The position numbers were made by a program, and so were the translations under genes. The notes under the pieces were generated by a model. It searched no databases. It was not told where the DNA came from and saw nothing but the letters and a program-made list of their open reading frames with translations. From Haliotis asinina (Eukaryota; Mollusca; Gastropoda; Lepetellida; Haliotidae): a stretch of 64,000 bases of DNA. The stretch is from contig NC_090283.1 in the NCBI RefSeq assembly GCF_037392515.1, positions 27,792,249 through 27,856,248 on the forward strand, given 5' to 3'. Positions 35,611-47,388 of this stretch are shown here, one piece after another; the stretch's first letter is position 1, and the number at the start of each line of letters is the position of its first letter.

Positions 35611-37159
35611 AAGTACCCAGTAACACGCGGAAATTGCCCGGCACAAGACTTGCATGGGCTGCATGTGCCAAGGCCCATTTATCTTCTAAATGAACATCAC
35701 TCAGTATTCGCTGCTGAACGTATATCTATTCCTCATGCTGTATAGTAGGTAAATATATAAGATCACGAGGCAGTTAGTTTTACTGACAACGTTGCTATTA
35801 CGACAGTCAAATCTGATATCAGTTGGTGAAGAAGTTATATTGTTTATAAAGCATTAAAAGTGTATGCATTGCTGGATTCAGAGTATATTGCGTGTGATAG
35901 GGTGTGAATTCCGGGGAATGTTAGGCTGCATGGAAATTAGACAACAGTGTAGCTTGCGAAAATAACGGCTTGCTAAATCCTGGGGTCATGTAACCGGTCG
36001 TGATAGGGATAAAGAAAGTCTAAACTCAGCCTCCAGGTTTTTTTTGCAGATACTGCCAGAGAGGTGACGACACCCTGAACTACACAGAACACCATCATCA
36101 GATGACACCCTGAAACATGATACACCTTTCACAAACATGTACACATTGGCATATATGACGGGAGGTCAAAAGGTTTGTAGAACTCACTACCTAAATTTGT
36201 CAAGCACCGATGCCGGTACTAGTGTTAAATATATTGGTAATTCATGTGATACCCGTGAAGGTTCAACACCTCGCAAAAACAGAACTAATATAGTGGCAAC
36301 TGGAAAAGTGGTAGTTCAAACATTTTTGCCTCCACTCGTAAATCTCCTAGTCGTTTATGTATAAAATCGTTAAAATTAACACGAAATAAAGTAAAGAATA
36401 TAGTTAGGGCGATAACTTAATGTCTGTTTAATAGACACGATGCATCTAATATGTACATGGACTCGCGTTTAATCAGTTCAAGCAGACTAGGTAAGCATCC
36501 CATTTCCACTATTCACTTCCTCTCGTTTGATGCCAGTTGATGTCTATGGCACTTCAAAGAGTTTCAATTCGCCCTAAAACCTAGCCAGACATGATACCGT
36601 TCTATTCAGGAGAGGTTGGGGACTTGTGTTCTCTTATCACAGGTTGACAATTTCATTAAGAGTAGAATTTCTGGGACCTTATTTTCGACGGAATCATTTT
36701 GGCCTTTGTTGAATAGTTATCGATTAAAGCAATGTCATCGTTAGTATTGCTAATATACTCTGAAGGTAAATATGTGAGGGACAACTACTTTAAATTAGAT
36801 CCATGCATAGATGAAATGTCTATTTGTTCCGTGAGCTATTGTCTGAGATTCCCAGTAAGTATAGATCAGGATTATTTCAATGTATTTGTGTTTCTCTGGT
36901 GGCTTGAAGACTCAATTTAAGCATACATTAGTTCACGTCACTGGAAATGTTTACAAGCCATTTAATGATCAATAATGTAAGGATCAAATTACATGTTTTA
37001 GTTGAATCAACTGGCTGTACATTGTACAATGTTTCTGGATGCTACAATATGTATATAAAAGATCAATATGCTTAGTACGCTAAATTTGAATCCCATCAGC
37101 CATGCATTATCTTTGTAACACCAAATAACCGAGATCAGTGTTGGTGGATCACCGGAACG

Positions 37160-39362
37160 ATGTGGGCTGAAAAGAGATCGACTGAAACAGGTGACCAAGT
37201 TAGGGTGTCTGTTCAGAAAATGAGAGGTGTTGGTTATGTTTATGATGTGCTGATTCTGTGTCTAAATATCTGTGGCACATATACGTATGGTAGCCGCATT
37301 TGCAATGGGACAGCAGGCTGGCGTGTTTTGGCATTTGTATTCCTCGTCAACTGTGTTTTCACAACGTGTATTGGATGGCTACACACAGTTCGGTTGTTTT
37401 ACATAACAGCACTTGACGAGGTATTCAAGTCTGAGGGATCTTTGAAGCTGACATTTGCAGTCTTTGCTTTGTACTTATCAAGCATGCAGACATTTATGTT
37501 GTGTCTTTCAAAGCGTTTGACCAAGCTAGGGAAGGAAATCAGGAATAAAGGAGATGGACTAAGTCCGAGATGGATCATCATATTCCATGTGTCTCTGATA
37601 CTGACAATTGTGGCATGTGCTGGCTCACTTATTATTGTTTTTACAGTCACACATTCAAATGAGGATGCTAGCTCGAACATTTCCTTTGTATACCTATACA
37701 TAGGGCCATTCGACCTGAAGTCACTTGAAGGACGCATCTCTCTTGGACTCTTTTATTACTTTTGCATTTTTGCTCTTCCCAGACTCATGATCTGGATGTA
37801 TCTTACTGGTGTTCTCTGTTATCACATCAGATACAAATTCATCAACATCAAATGCAAACTGGAAGACATTTCCTCCACAACCATTATCAGATATGATGTT
37901 ATTGAAGAACTGCGACACACATATGAACAGGCGATTGACTACATGCGAGAAGTGGACACGTTTCTGTCATGGCGGGCTCTTCTCATGTTGGCAACTGTCC
38001 TGTTCACTGACTGCTTCACTATATACGACGCTAGGGTTTGGTCTGCAGGGAAAGATGAGTTCATTGTGTTCATCACAATTGTTTGCTTTTCCAATGCTGT
38101 GCTACTGGCAGTAATAATCCTATCAGCACAAGTTCATGGCGCAGTAAGTACATGGCACCATTCATTCATTCATTCATTCAACGGAGTTACACAATCACTT
38201 CACTTTATTGTGTAATCACTGTAGTCATTACTGCGAATGCACTCGTATTAGAAATTGTATTCGTAAATCTTGAATTGTAGACTACATTTAATGTTGATCT
38301 ACAGGTCTATTTTCTGTGACATTTCAGGCTAGAATAGTGAGATTATTGGTGAAATCAAGGTTCAAAATCAATTTCTTGACACTTTTAGGCAAAATCTGTT
38401 GGTGATGTCCTGCCGAAAGTACGCCTGAGTGACAGCAATGTGGATACAGGAATATCGGTAAGATGAAGGTTGATCAGAAGTTATTGAAAAGGGAAGAAAT
38501 TGAAGAAATTAAAACGGGTATTCGTCCCAGGTTAAGCCCGGTTCCAAATCCTTGCAAGATTGGAGGCAAATTTAATTATGGCTTGGCTTGAAATGACGGA
38601 ATAAACACAGCCTCGCGTCTGCTTGCATCTGATGGCGAATTAGGACCACAAATTTTATGCTCACACCTTTAAACAGAATCCGTTCACCAAATTTATGTCT
38701 CCTGGAAGTGTAAAGATTCCCTTTCTTCTTGATTTTTCGTTTGCCATCACCACTGTGGTCACAGGTTTAAAGTGAGGGTCAAATGACTTTGAACTGCCCG
38801 CCCTCATTAAACTGAAACTACAAATGAAATATGTTGTTAAAATGGCGTTTGTCTATTCTAACGTTCTCTTTTCTTCTCAATTTACAAACCTATTCAACAT
38901 CTTTTGTCTCCAGGTGCAGCTGTTTTTGTCCCGGGTCCTAGGATCCGATGTCGGGATATCAGTGGCTGGATTCTTTGTCATCCAGAAGTCTACTTTCCTC
39001 ACGGTAAATATGGAAAAGGGTTTTATTTATTAGTTTATTATCGATCCCTACAAGTAAGTTCATAAAACTGACAATGGAATATCTCAGTTATTCATGCATC
39101 ACACACTTCAAATGTCAATACAACCTTAGTACCATCAGCTGGAGTGTCATCCGTTAAAATCAACAATGCAGTTCATAAGGAGTATGTACTATGTTTAAAC
39201 TTGCATGTAGCATTTCCAGACCCGCTCAAATGAAAAAAAATACACTTATTACCGATTGTATATCAGTTCAACTTTATTAACTGTAGTGTTAATTTTCAGA
39301 TCGTGGAAACGTTGATGTCATATGCGGCTGTTGTTCTGCAGCTCCCCACGTCAAAAGCTTGA
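37160..39362 (+). CDS. Gustatory-receptor-like 7TM protein, 401 aa, four exons
   Basis: Exons: 37160-38143 (328 codons), 38389-38457, 38914-39003 and 39300-39362 (TGA). All introns are phase 0 with GT-AG ends and are short (245, 456 and 296 bases). This is the most compact and clearest gene model and a good reference for the others. The protein starts MWAEKRSTETGDQ and ends IVETLMSYAAVVLQLPTSKA; S replaces T in the TY signature. Residues 138-190 (third membrane segment plus outer loop) differ strongly from paralogs, and one codon is gained there. The block RYKFINIKCKLEDISST and the segment after it are almost unchanged. Predicted membrane chemoreceptor channel; ligand and tissue unknown. Confidence 0.9.
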
Positions 39363-39404
39363 CACGATAAAGAGGCCTCTTGATATAGATGCTAATATGT
39401 AGGT

Positions 39405-39600
39405 CCAGTTATTTTTGCCTGGTTCAGACTTGATTATTTATAGACCGCCGCCATATAGCTGGAAATATTGCTAAATGCGGCTTAACACTCACTCACTCAC
39501 TTCTATTTGCGATGCTCATGTTGTTAATCACTGTCTTGTCTGGTCCAGACTCGATTACTTACAAACCTCCGCCATATAGCTGGAATATTGCTATTCGACT
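39405..39600 (+). mobile_element. Two tandem SINE-like repeat fragments in the 3' flank
   Basis: 39420-39502 (AGACCGCCGCCATATAGCTG, then AATATTGC and a CACTCACTCACTCAC tail) and 39520-39595 (GGTCCAGACTCGATTACTTA, CCGCCATATAGCTGGAATAT) are two copies of the same repeat 3' end. They lie within 250 bases of the stop codon of the gene at 37160. Confidence 0.65.
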
Positions 39601-40105
39601 CACTACATTCTCATTGCACTATTGTGTAAGGTTACTCAAATGTTTAGATTGGGAATTCATCAATGCGTCCATGTTTTTCTTCACGAAGTTGCTTCCAATC
39701 ATTTGACACTACTTGATACATTAGGCGATACACTTTATCATTTATTCCTTCGAACTTCATCAAGTTGCTTTAGTGGGTACAATTCCGCCTTAAGCGTCAG
39801 TCATTATGAAAATCTCTTAAAAATATCCCAATGTTGTAATCCTTGTGCATTTCCATGTATTATCAATGCGTTTTGTCTTAAAAAAATTGTATGATACGGA
39901 AACATGACACTTTTTTGTAAACTGACGTATGTGTTTTACGGTGTGCCGTACGCAATATGTATGTCTGAAGTGCATAACTATGGTCTGTTTGCAGTGAAAA
40001 CGTACCGATGAATTCTGTTGTAAACAATTTTTTTTGTATCACTACAAACGGACTATAAATCTATCCTTAGGAATATTTGTTTGTCTAATAGACCTCATCT
40101 AATAG

Positions 40106-40850
40106 ACCTCACGCCAGCGGAATATTGACACCTCTGTTCACCTTTACCACTATAAGAGATCAGGTTATATTAGGCGGGTGCTGTACAAAGGAACTACTAG
40201 ATATCTGACTGGATGCAACATCCGGGTAGGCTGAATACACCTGCATGACCCGTGTGGACGTCTTACAAACAGTTGAAGTAGTGTGTTTTTACCTTGATAA
40301 CCTTAAAGTATAGCTTATTTTATACGTGACATTTTTCATCACTGTACAAATATACCCAGCTTTGCTTTTAGGCTTGACATTTATAATATCATCTGGGAGC
40401 AATCGCTTTTGAAATTGTTTTGTTTAGACAATAAATGAGAAACGTTGCATTGTCAGAATACACAACTTCAAATCCATCGGTTTTTTCGCTCGCTTCGTTG
40501 ATTCAGCAGCTTTGACAAATCCTACAAAAATCACGACACACCAACAGGAACTACTTTAAATAAGCTCCAAGCATCGATACGTCATCATGGTATTATTGTC
40601 TGAGGTCTCCTATAGGTTTACATTGCTAAGTTGAACCTGGTTTAGACACATACATGTATGGAACATTCATTTGTCTTTAAAGGTACAATAGTCAGTAGAA
40701 TATTGACTCATCTGTTCACGATTACCACTACAAGAGATCAGGTTACGTTAGGCGGGTGCTGTACAAAGGAACTGCTAGATATCTAATTGTCTGTAACATC
40801 CGGGTAGGCTGAATACACCTGCATGGCCCGTGTGGACGTCTTACAAGCTG
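40106..40850 (+). repeat. Two GR 3'-flank modules, 578 bases apart
   Basis: The modules are at 40106-40260 and 40684-40850, downstream of the gene at 37160. The first is of the CTGACTGGATGC type and the second of the CTAATTGTCTGT type. Both end with CATCCGGGTAGGCTGAATACA. Confidence 0.75.
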
Positions 40851-41056
40851 TTTAAGTTGTGTGCTTTCTTATAATACCTTTTTAAAGTGCGTGACATTTA
40901 CTGACTTTTCACTAATGTACACAGGCTTTGCTTTTAGTGTTTTAAATTTTTTTGTTTTAATGTTGATAGAACTGCCCATCTCATGCCAAAGTGTTTGGTA
41001 CACATTGTTTAACGAATGTACTATTTTGCTTTACAGACATCGTTATCAATCTATAT

Positions 41057-41062
41057 ATTAAA
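41057..41062 (+). terminator. Candidate poly(A) signal ATTAAA
   Basis: TTATCAATCTATATATTAAAG, about 1.7 kb after the stop codon of the gene at 37160, followed by the same GTTTAAACTGTC stretch as at 3769. Confidence 0.35.
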
Positions 41063-41334
41063 GTTTAAACTGTCATTTTCATTTCTGTCTCATGTTGTGC
41101 GGGTGACCTGTTTTCTATGTCTGTGTTTCCTCTTTCTTTGTGAGACCTTGACAACCAGTCTGTGTGTCTAAATGAACATATAAGATGATATCGACTCGAC
41201 CAGATGACATGCATAGTGGGTGTGGGGCGAGACTGGTGAAGGAAAGGATGACATGGGGAAAATGGAAGAGGAGACGCTGATCTGTTCATCCATCGAACCC
41301 TTATGGGCTATGGGTGTAGTCAGTAATTTGCGGG

Positions 41335-41525
41335 TTAAGTGAGTTTAGTTTCACGCAACACCCAGCAATATGCCAGCTATTTGACTGTAGTCTGTAACTA
41401 ATCGAGTCTGGACCAGACAATCCACTGGTCAACAGCAGGAGCATCTATCTACGATCAACCAAGTCACCAAGCATGACCACTCTTTTCCGTTTGGCACCTC
41501 TTACAAGCATGGGTTGTTGAAGATG
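41335..41525 (-). mobile_element. Dispersed abalone-type SINE-like repeat
   Basis: GTGAGTTTAGTTTCACGC, CAGCAATATGCCAGCTAT, ATCGAGTCTGGACCAGACAA, CTGGTCAACAGCAGGAGCAT and ACAAGCATGGGTTGTTGAAG occur in the order seen in the other copies. Confidence 0.65.
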
Positions 41526-41999
41526 AATTCTAATCTGGATCTTTATGGGTATTTCAGGTTAAAATGCAGCATGGTATAGCGTGTACACACACACAGGTTC
41601 CGACACACATTAGCTATAGTGATCGTCAGGTGGTTCTGCCGCAATATCACTAGATAAATGTTTGTCCCAGTGACAAGCCGCAGCTAGTCCCGAAGCTGGG
41701 AACTACTGTGCCGCCAGAGACAAAACATATTAGCAATTATTGTTCAATACCGTCCCGTGTCGAATACGGCAATTAGTATAGAGGTAAACACTGCTTTTTC
41801 CAATACAGAATGCTGGACAAATGTTTTTTGTCAAATATTTTAAGAAGTGTCAATACAGAATGGCTTTAGGTGTATGACATCGCAGAAAGATATCCTACAT
41901 AGTCAAGCTGTTTATCGATCCACCATGATCACTCTCGGGATCTGGTGGGTAGGGTGTCAATCCGCCAGCTGACTCAGATAGTACTCTGAAAGGGGCGGT

Positions 42000-42098
42000 G
42001 GGGTAGTCTAGTGGCCCATGCTTTCACTCGTCCCATCGATGACCCGGATTCTATTCCTCACAGGGGTACATAGAGTGATGCCTATATCTGGTGTCCCC
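42000..42098 (+). mobile_element. tRNA-derived SINE head, truncated
   Basis: GTGGGGTAGTCTAGTGGCCC gives an A-box-like motif and GATTCTATTCCTC a degenerate B box; CTGGTGTCC follows. The tail is cut where the Tc1 relic begins. Confidence 0.5.
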
Positions 42099-42660
42099 AA
42101 ACGTTATATTTTTGGAATATTCTGAAGAAAAATCGTGATTCGTCACTGAATGAGACTTCCAGTTTCCATGGTTCCAGTTCCGGACTCGACGTAAGTTACG
42201 ACACCAGCGCAAACAACTGCGTTGATCAAGGTCTCTCAAACCAAGGGCGACAACTGGCCATCTTGATCAGTTCCCCCACTTCACGCAGTTGATTCCAGAT
42301 TCTCAAACCAAGGATGCGCTAGCGCTGTGACTTGCCACGGCTGTGTCAAGACGATGACGGAAGCAAGCAGCCCGTGTTCGCACGTGAATAAATCAAGACG
42401 TTTACAAATATCCAGCTTTCACTGGTGAATAAATCAAAACGTTTGGTCGGCCGCTTCTCGGGCGATCTTGACCGGAATTGGTCAGCAGGAAATGGTACCA
42501 AAGGCGAGATATGGCGCTCTGATGAAAATTGAAATGTCGAGCACCTGCCGACTTCCGACCTTGAAGGCGGCCTAAGGCGATGTTTTGATTGGCGGCATTC
42601 AGTCGCAGTATGGTGATTTCCGCTTTCCCAGGCAAAAACGAATGACGAAATTAAACACAA
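42060..42660 (-). mobile_element. Tc1-like transposon relic
   Basis: Read on the - strand, 42470-42640 gives ARHFNFHQSAISRLWYHF followed by QDRPRSGRP, a Tc1 helix-turn-helix and linker. 42051-42239 gives RVRNWNHGNWKSHSVTNHDF, a decayed version of the segment around the first catalytic D. Much of the rest is missing. Confidence 0.6.
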
Positions 42661-42663
42661 CGT

Positions 42664-44090
42664 GTGCCCTTTTATAGTATTTGTTGTTTAACGACACATG
42701 CTTTTCCACTTACTTGCACGTGCATTTTGGCTTGCATGTTTTCTTGGTGAAGTTTTGGCGAATACTTCTTTAAACGCCTCCAAAATAAGGGAAAATGGTA
42801 AAATTGCCGTGTTTTGGGGCCAGTCATCACACACTGGTTAGATTTTTGAGAGAAACAGTACATTTTATTATTTTGCCGGAGCTACATGAGTCAACATTGC
42901 CCAAATCGTGTATCCGTTTCTTTTATATTTGAAGACTGTATGTCTGTACACTAACACCTGAAGAAATTAATTGGGGTCTCATCTCTTCAGCTTATTCGTC
43001 GTCAGTATCATCTGTGGGTAATTGTGAAAGAATGTCGTAGTTACGAACATGCCAAATATGCAATGGATGTTGATAATCGACCCTTTGCAAACCAGTGGTT
43101 GACAGCATGAGCCAACTGGAAGCATGTTCTGCCCTGAAATACTCGTGGGTAACTACTTGATTCTTTATTCAGTGTGGTGTGATGTCTTATTCTGAATATC
43201 TTAAACAAAGCGTCTTTCCTCGTGTTAAATTATTTTAAAACAATCAGATGAAGTCTTCGTAGCACAGATGGATCTCAGAAAAAAAGGCGGGTTCGAATCC
43301 CACAGGGTACATTTTGTACTTTCTCCATTGTCACAAATGGAATCATAAAAAAACAACCATAAACTGAATTTGATCAAATCTCTTCTTTAATGTCTTCAAT
43401 TTAACATTAATATGAACTTTATGAAGGCCGCGTTTCATACATATTATGACTTCGCAAAATATTATGGAGATACTCTCAAAAGTTCTTGATACAATTTGTA
43501 AAGGCACAGATCCCAAAAGAGGAAAAATTGGTTCACAATATTGCAGGAAATATATCTATATAAGGTCAACAAGAAAATAGTCATATATTCCACCAAAATT
43601 GCAGAGAAATTCAAACAAGATGAAACTTAAAACACGCGCGTTTTAACACGTAAGTGGAAACACAAAGCATACGTGTTGATACAAAAGTAGAACACAGTTA
43701 ATGAACCGGGCCCCGTTCTACATAGCGACTGCAGCTCTAAGACAACCGTCAGTCTATGTTGCAGCATGGGAGTTTCGATCACTTACCGCTTCGATCACTT
43801 CGTGGAACGGTGCCCGATGATTTCGCAAGGCAACAATGTGATTTTACATGCGCTTGAAACTCTGTGGCAATTCCCGACACCGTAGAATTTTCTAACAAAA
43901 CAAACAGTCCCAGTCCTTTTGGTTGTAAAACATCTTTCAGTAGCAACTATGTAAATATAGATCTATACACATACATTTTATCAACATATATTGGTTAGCC
44001 GTGTGCACAGGGCATATTGATTTATTAATATTCATTGTGACTGGTTGGTGCATTGGGAACATGCATACACACTGCACTGAACCCTAAACC
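42664..44090. other. Stretch without recognisable genes
   Basis: A/T-rich sequence with no convincing open frame. One tRNA-like B box (GGGTTCGAATCCC, about 43290) may be a SINE scrap. Part of it could be 3' UTR of the - strand gene at 46177, but no clear poly(A) signal decides this. Confidence 0.5.
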
Positions 44091-44094
44091 AATG

Positions 44095-44258
44095 AGTGAG
44101 TGAAGAAGTGAGTGAGTGAGTTTATTTTTTCGCCGCCTCTACCAATTTCCCAGCACGGAGGGGCACTCAAGATATCAGCCTCAAACTTTGTACCCATCTG
44201 GAGAGACGGCGTGACGAGCGAACGCTGTAACCACTAGGCTACCCTACGGACCTCGTCA
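44095..44258 (-). mobile_element. tRNA-derived SINE, diverged
   Basis: In + strand order: GTGAGTGAGTGAGTTT tail, a decayed core, TTTGTACCCATCTGG, GGCGTGACGAGCGAACGC and TAACCACTAGGCTACCC, the complement of a tRNA-like head. Same family as 47222 and 57120. Confidence 0.6.
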
Positions 44259-44264
44259 CTAGTG

Positions 44265-46176
44265 ACTAACTACAGACATCGAAAATTGTTTAAGCAATAG
44301 AAACGTAAACATGCATTGTATTTTTCATCTCAAGGTAATTTCATATCCGCCGCCGAGGTTACCTTCATTCACAAATAATATCACAAGGTTTTGTAAGCTT
44401 TAAAGTAGTCTTATCTAATCCAATATTTAGTTCAAAGTGTAAATATACAGTTAAAAAATACCGTATGTTGAAATATGCCTACAACCAGAGAGTCGCAAAA
44501 TACAAAATGTGTACAAAATAGAAACATTTTTCATATTCCCGACGACAATATCATATATTGGTCAATGGTCAAAAGCCTAGTTTAATGTGCTTGAATACAG
44601 TTTGTGTTTTTAAGTTACATATGCAAACATATCTTATAACACTTTGTTTGTTTGAGCACAATAACCCCATAACATATTTCACTTGGCGATACTCCATAAA
44701 AAGATTCTAACTGATGACAATAGTATGCATTCATGCATACACCATTCGTCATGCACGGAGAAAACATAAACCGCTTATACATTGTGCTTTCATGAGGAAG
44801 CTTAGTATAGTTTACTTTCTCAGAAGCCACCCATGGTGATATAAGAAAATATACCACTTACACTTTGCTAAGGGTCACAAAAATTCACAACTTTACTTCA
44901 ACGTAGATTAATATTTTGAAATTGTATCATTTAAAATTAGATAAATAATGATATGGTAACCCCTCTTAGGCAAACAATCGCTTTAATCAAACCTTATGTA
45001 CCTGATACATCAGTAACCATGGAAATGGTGATCATGGCACCAATCAGCCTTCTGCATGTCAAGGAAAGAGTTATTAACAAGAACACAACATCTGTCAATA
45101 GCAGGTATGGAATCCAATAGGTAAGATGACATACTGAAACTACGGACTCTTACAATAGGCTTAGATATTTAAACCAAATTGTACCCCATTCTGTTGATTC
45201 TGTTGAATCCATGATTTGACCTTCAGAGAAGAATAGTATACATATACAACATAAACAGAGAAGAATGGCAACACAGGTTATTTCAACTTTTCAAAAACAG
45301 TATGTAAATATTTCGACAGATTCTTTAGTTGAAAGAAGTACGTTGAGACCAGGAGAAGTTTATCAGCATTGTTCCAAGTGTCCTTTGGCACAATATATCT
45401 GTCCCAAAAGTCAATGGAAAAGGTATCTCTAACGATCCTGAATCCTACACCTTAATACTGACTGAAGACTGACGGTTCAAAGGTTATTTCCTCCTGCGGT
45501 ACTTGTCTCTGTCACACATCACTGGTTTCACAGGCCACAGAGGGGAACTGAGTAGAGGCCATGTACCACATGAAACAGTGTTCGAAATTAACTTTTATCT
45601 CTTGTAGCAGGTACTTGCTACCTGATATAAAACAGGTAGCAAAATCCCTTACCCGGTAGCAGCATTCTTTTGTATTGCTGTTAACTCCTTCCTCCCAGTC
45701 CCATTACTGATTTTGACCACATGGAACTGTATTAGGTTTCCTGACCCTCCACTCCCCAACCATCTGTTCACTAGTGGTTTATCAAAGTCAAATTAGAGAT
45801 CAAATTCTCTAAACGTCTGTGGTTCTAACCTTTGAAAATGACGGGTTCACTAAAAAGGCGGTTTCACTCAAAAATACCAGGTAGCAAGTTGTAGCAAAAT
45901 AGGATTTAAATTCGAACCCTGATTAAATCAATTAAAATATCACAGGCCAATGAAAGAAGTGCCACAGTGGTACTAGACAGACTCAGATGTCTTGGATGAA
46001 CAGGCCAAAGATTCGTAATTCACAGCAAACGTTCGTACCTTTTATCTGACAATTCGACTGACGATACTTAATTATACATCAAAGTTTTCATCCGTGTAGA
46101 TGACAACAAAATTTACATAATTCTCAACCAAAAGGGTTCTTGCTACGTTGAACTAAAACTAACATCTTATCTGGCT
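44265..46176. other. Non-coding stretch, possibly 3' UTR of the - strand gene
   Basis: No open frame of note. It lies directly downstream of the stop codon of the gene at 46177-47143 and contains a candidate hAT-type MITE. Confidence 0.4.
45576..45921. mobile_element. Candidate hAT-type MITE
   Basis: The left end CAGTGTTCGAAATTAACTTT and the right end (inverse) CAGGGTTCGAATTTAAATCC are similar. Next come CAGGTAGCAAG-type motifs in opposite directions on both sides. CAG(T/G)G ends are typical of hAT elements. The expected 8-bp target duplication is not clear. Confidence 0.5.
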
Positions 46177-47143
46177 CTAAAACGCTTTCGTACTTCGACC
46201 CGGCTGGGAAACCAGGTGCCATTTCGAACTCTGTGAGAATATTTGTCCCATAGTGCCTCGGTTTTTCTTGCCAATCCGCCTTGCTGCCGAGTTGGTTGCC
46301 CTAGGGGGCGGGGCCGATGGTGCCGGGAAGCTACCAGCGTCGTGCATCAGTCGGGACATCCGGCCGCCTTTGTCCAGATTTGCAGAGTCCTCACCCCCCG
46401 ACGTCACTCGGGGAGCCGGTCGAGCAGACGTTGGCTGATTGCCGTAACTCGTGAACAGATTGCCCATCCGTTTGCCTTGATCAAGCGCTGCGTTATTTTC
46501 TGCTTCCGGTTTAACACGTGGTACCCCCCGCATCGACCGTGGAGTTTCGCCATATCTACCCATAATCTTATTCATCTGTTTACCTTTCCCCAATGAGGCA
46601 TTGTCGTCTGCGTCTGGTTTCACTCTTGGAACAGGTTTAGGTGTCTCTGGCAAATCTTTTGGATTGTGCAATATCGAACTCATACGACCTCCAAGATCCA
46701 TCGAAGCATTGACCTGTGCTTCAGGCTTGACCCTTGGTTCCGATCGTGCTGACCTCGGTAAATTACCATAGTTTGTGAACAATGCTGCAGTGCCCTTTCC
46801 TTTGTGGTTGTCGGCGATACCTGAGGCCTCAGGTTTGACCCTAGCATTGGGACACGCCCCTGGGTCTGGACGGGGCGTGACCTTACCACCCAACAGATTG
46901 CCAACGTTTCCCGTCCGGCCAAGCTCGTAGTTTTGTTTAGCTTCGTAGGTATTGCATTTAGGAACTGGTAGGGGAGCTGGCCCAGGACCCGTGTCTCTGT
47001 CGTCGATTGCGAATAAGTTGATTGAACCTTTGTGCTTCCGGGAAATCTCCTCTGCTTCCGGTTTCACCCTCGGCATCTGACGGGGCGTCTGGTACGACCC
47101 GGTGGCATCAAACCCGGGGTACGGGGCTTCCTCCCTCATGTTA
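46177..47143 (-). CDS. Repetitive PRVKPEA-motif protein, about 320 aa, last exon
   Basis: The open frame runs 330 codons from 47169, but an acceptor (TTTCTTTTCCTGTGTAG) ends at 47144. The likely start is therefore the ATG at 47139, giving 320 residues (MREEAPYPGF...), with the 5' UTR spliced from an upstream exon. The protein is made of about seven diverged units of 35-45 residues with the pattern PRVKPEA, xxNAxxxxG, (K/R)M, (L/I)(F/M) and YGxxPxSxRxxP. PRVKPEA or close forms recur through the whole length. It is rich in P, G, N, R and K, with no signal peptide or membrane segment, so it is probably intrinsically disordered. G/C use is higher than in the surroundings, and the long open frame in a repeat-rich region supports a real host gene. 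I do not recognise the family and assign no function. Confidence 0.75.
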
Positions 47144-47221
47144 CTACACAGGAAAAGAAAGTATTCCATGTAATGACATTACATTCACGTGGTTGTCTAT
47201 TGTTAGTTACATTGTGAACAT

Positions 47222-47388
47222 AAGTGAGTGAGTCTAGTTTTACGCCGTTTTCAGCAACATTCAAGCAATATCACGGCTGTGAACACCAGGAGTGGACTTC
47301 ACACATTGTAGATCTACTTATGTAGGGAATCGAACCTGGGTCTTTGGCGTGGCGAACGACCGCTTTGACCACTAGGCTACACCATAAG
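47222..47388 (-). mobile_element. tRNA-derived SINE
   Basis: In + strand order: GTGAGTGAGTCTAGTTTTAC, GCAATATCACGGC, ACACCAGGAGTGGACTTCAC, GGGAATCGAACCTGGGTC (complement of a tRNA B box) and ACCACTAGGCTACACC. It lies in the presumed 5' intron of the gene at 46177. Confidence 0.75.

Larger units (their letters stand above)
33561..37159. other. Spacer downstream of the GR pseudogene
   Basis: Holds the pseudogene's decayed flank module and ATTAAA (34351), a Tc1 relic and a SINE-like repeat. 35700-36650 shows nothing that I can name. From about 36690 the sequence matches the 5' flank of the gene at 13728 (13190-13400), so it is likely the promoter side of the gene at 37160. Confidence 0.55.

Noticed and set aside
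43262-43311. tRNA-like sequence with GGGTTCGAATCCC
   Set aside because: The rest of the cloverleaf cannot be drawn; more likely a scrap of a tRNA-derived SINE.
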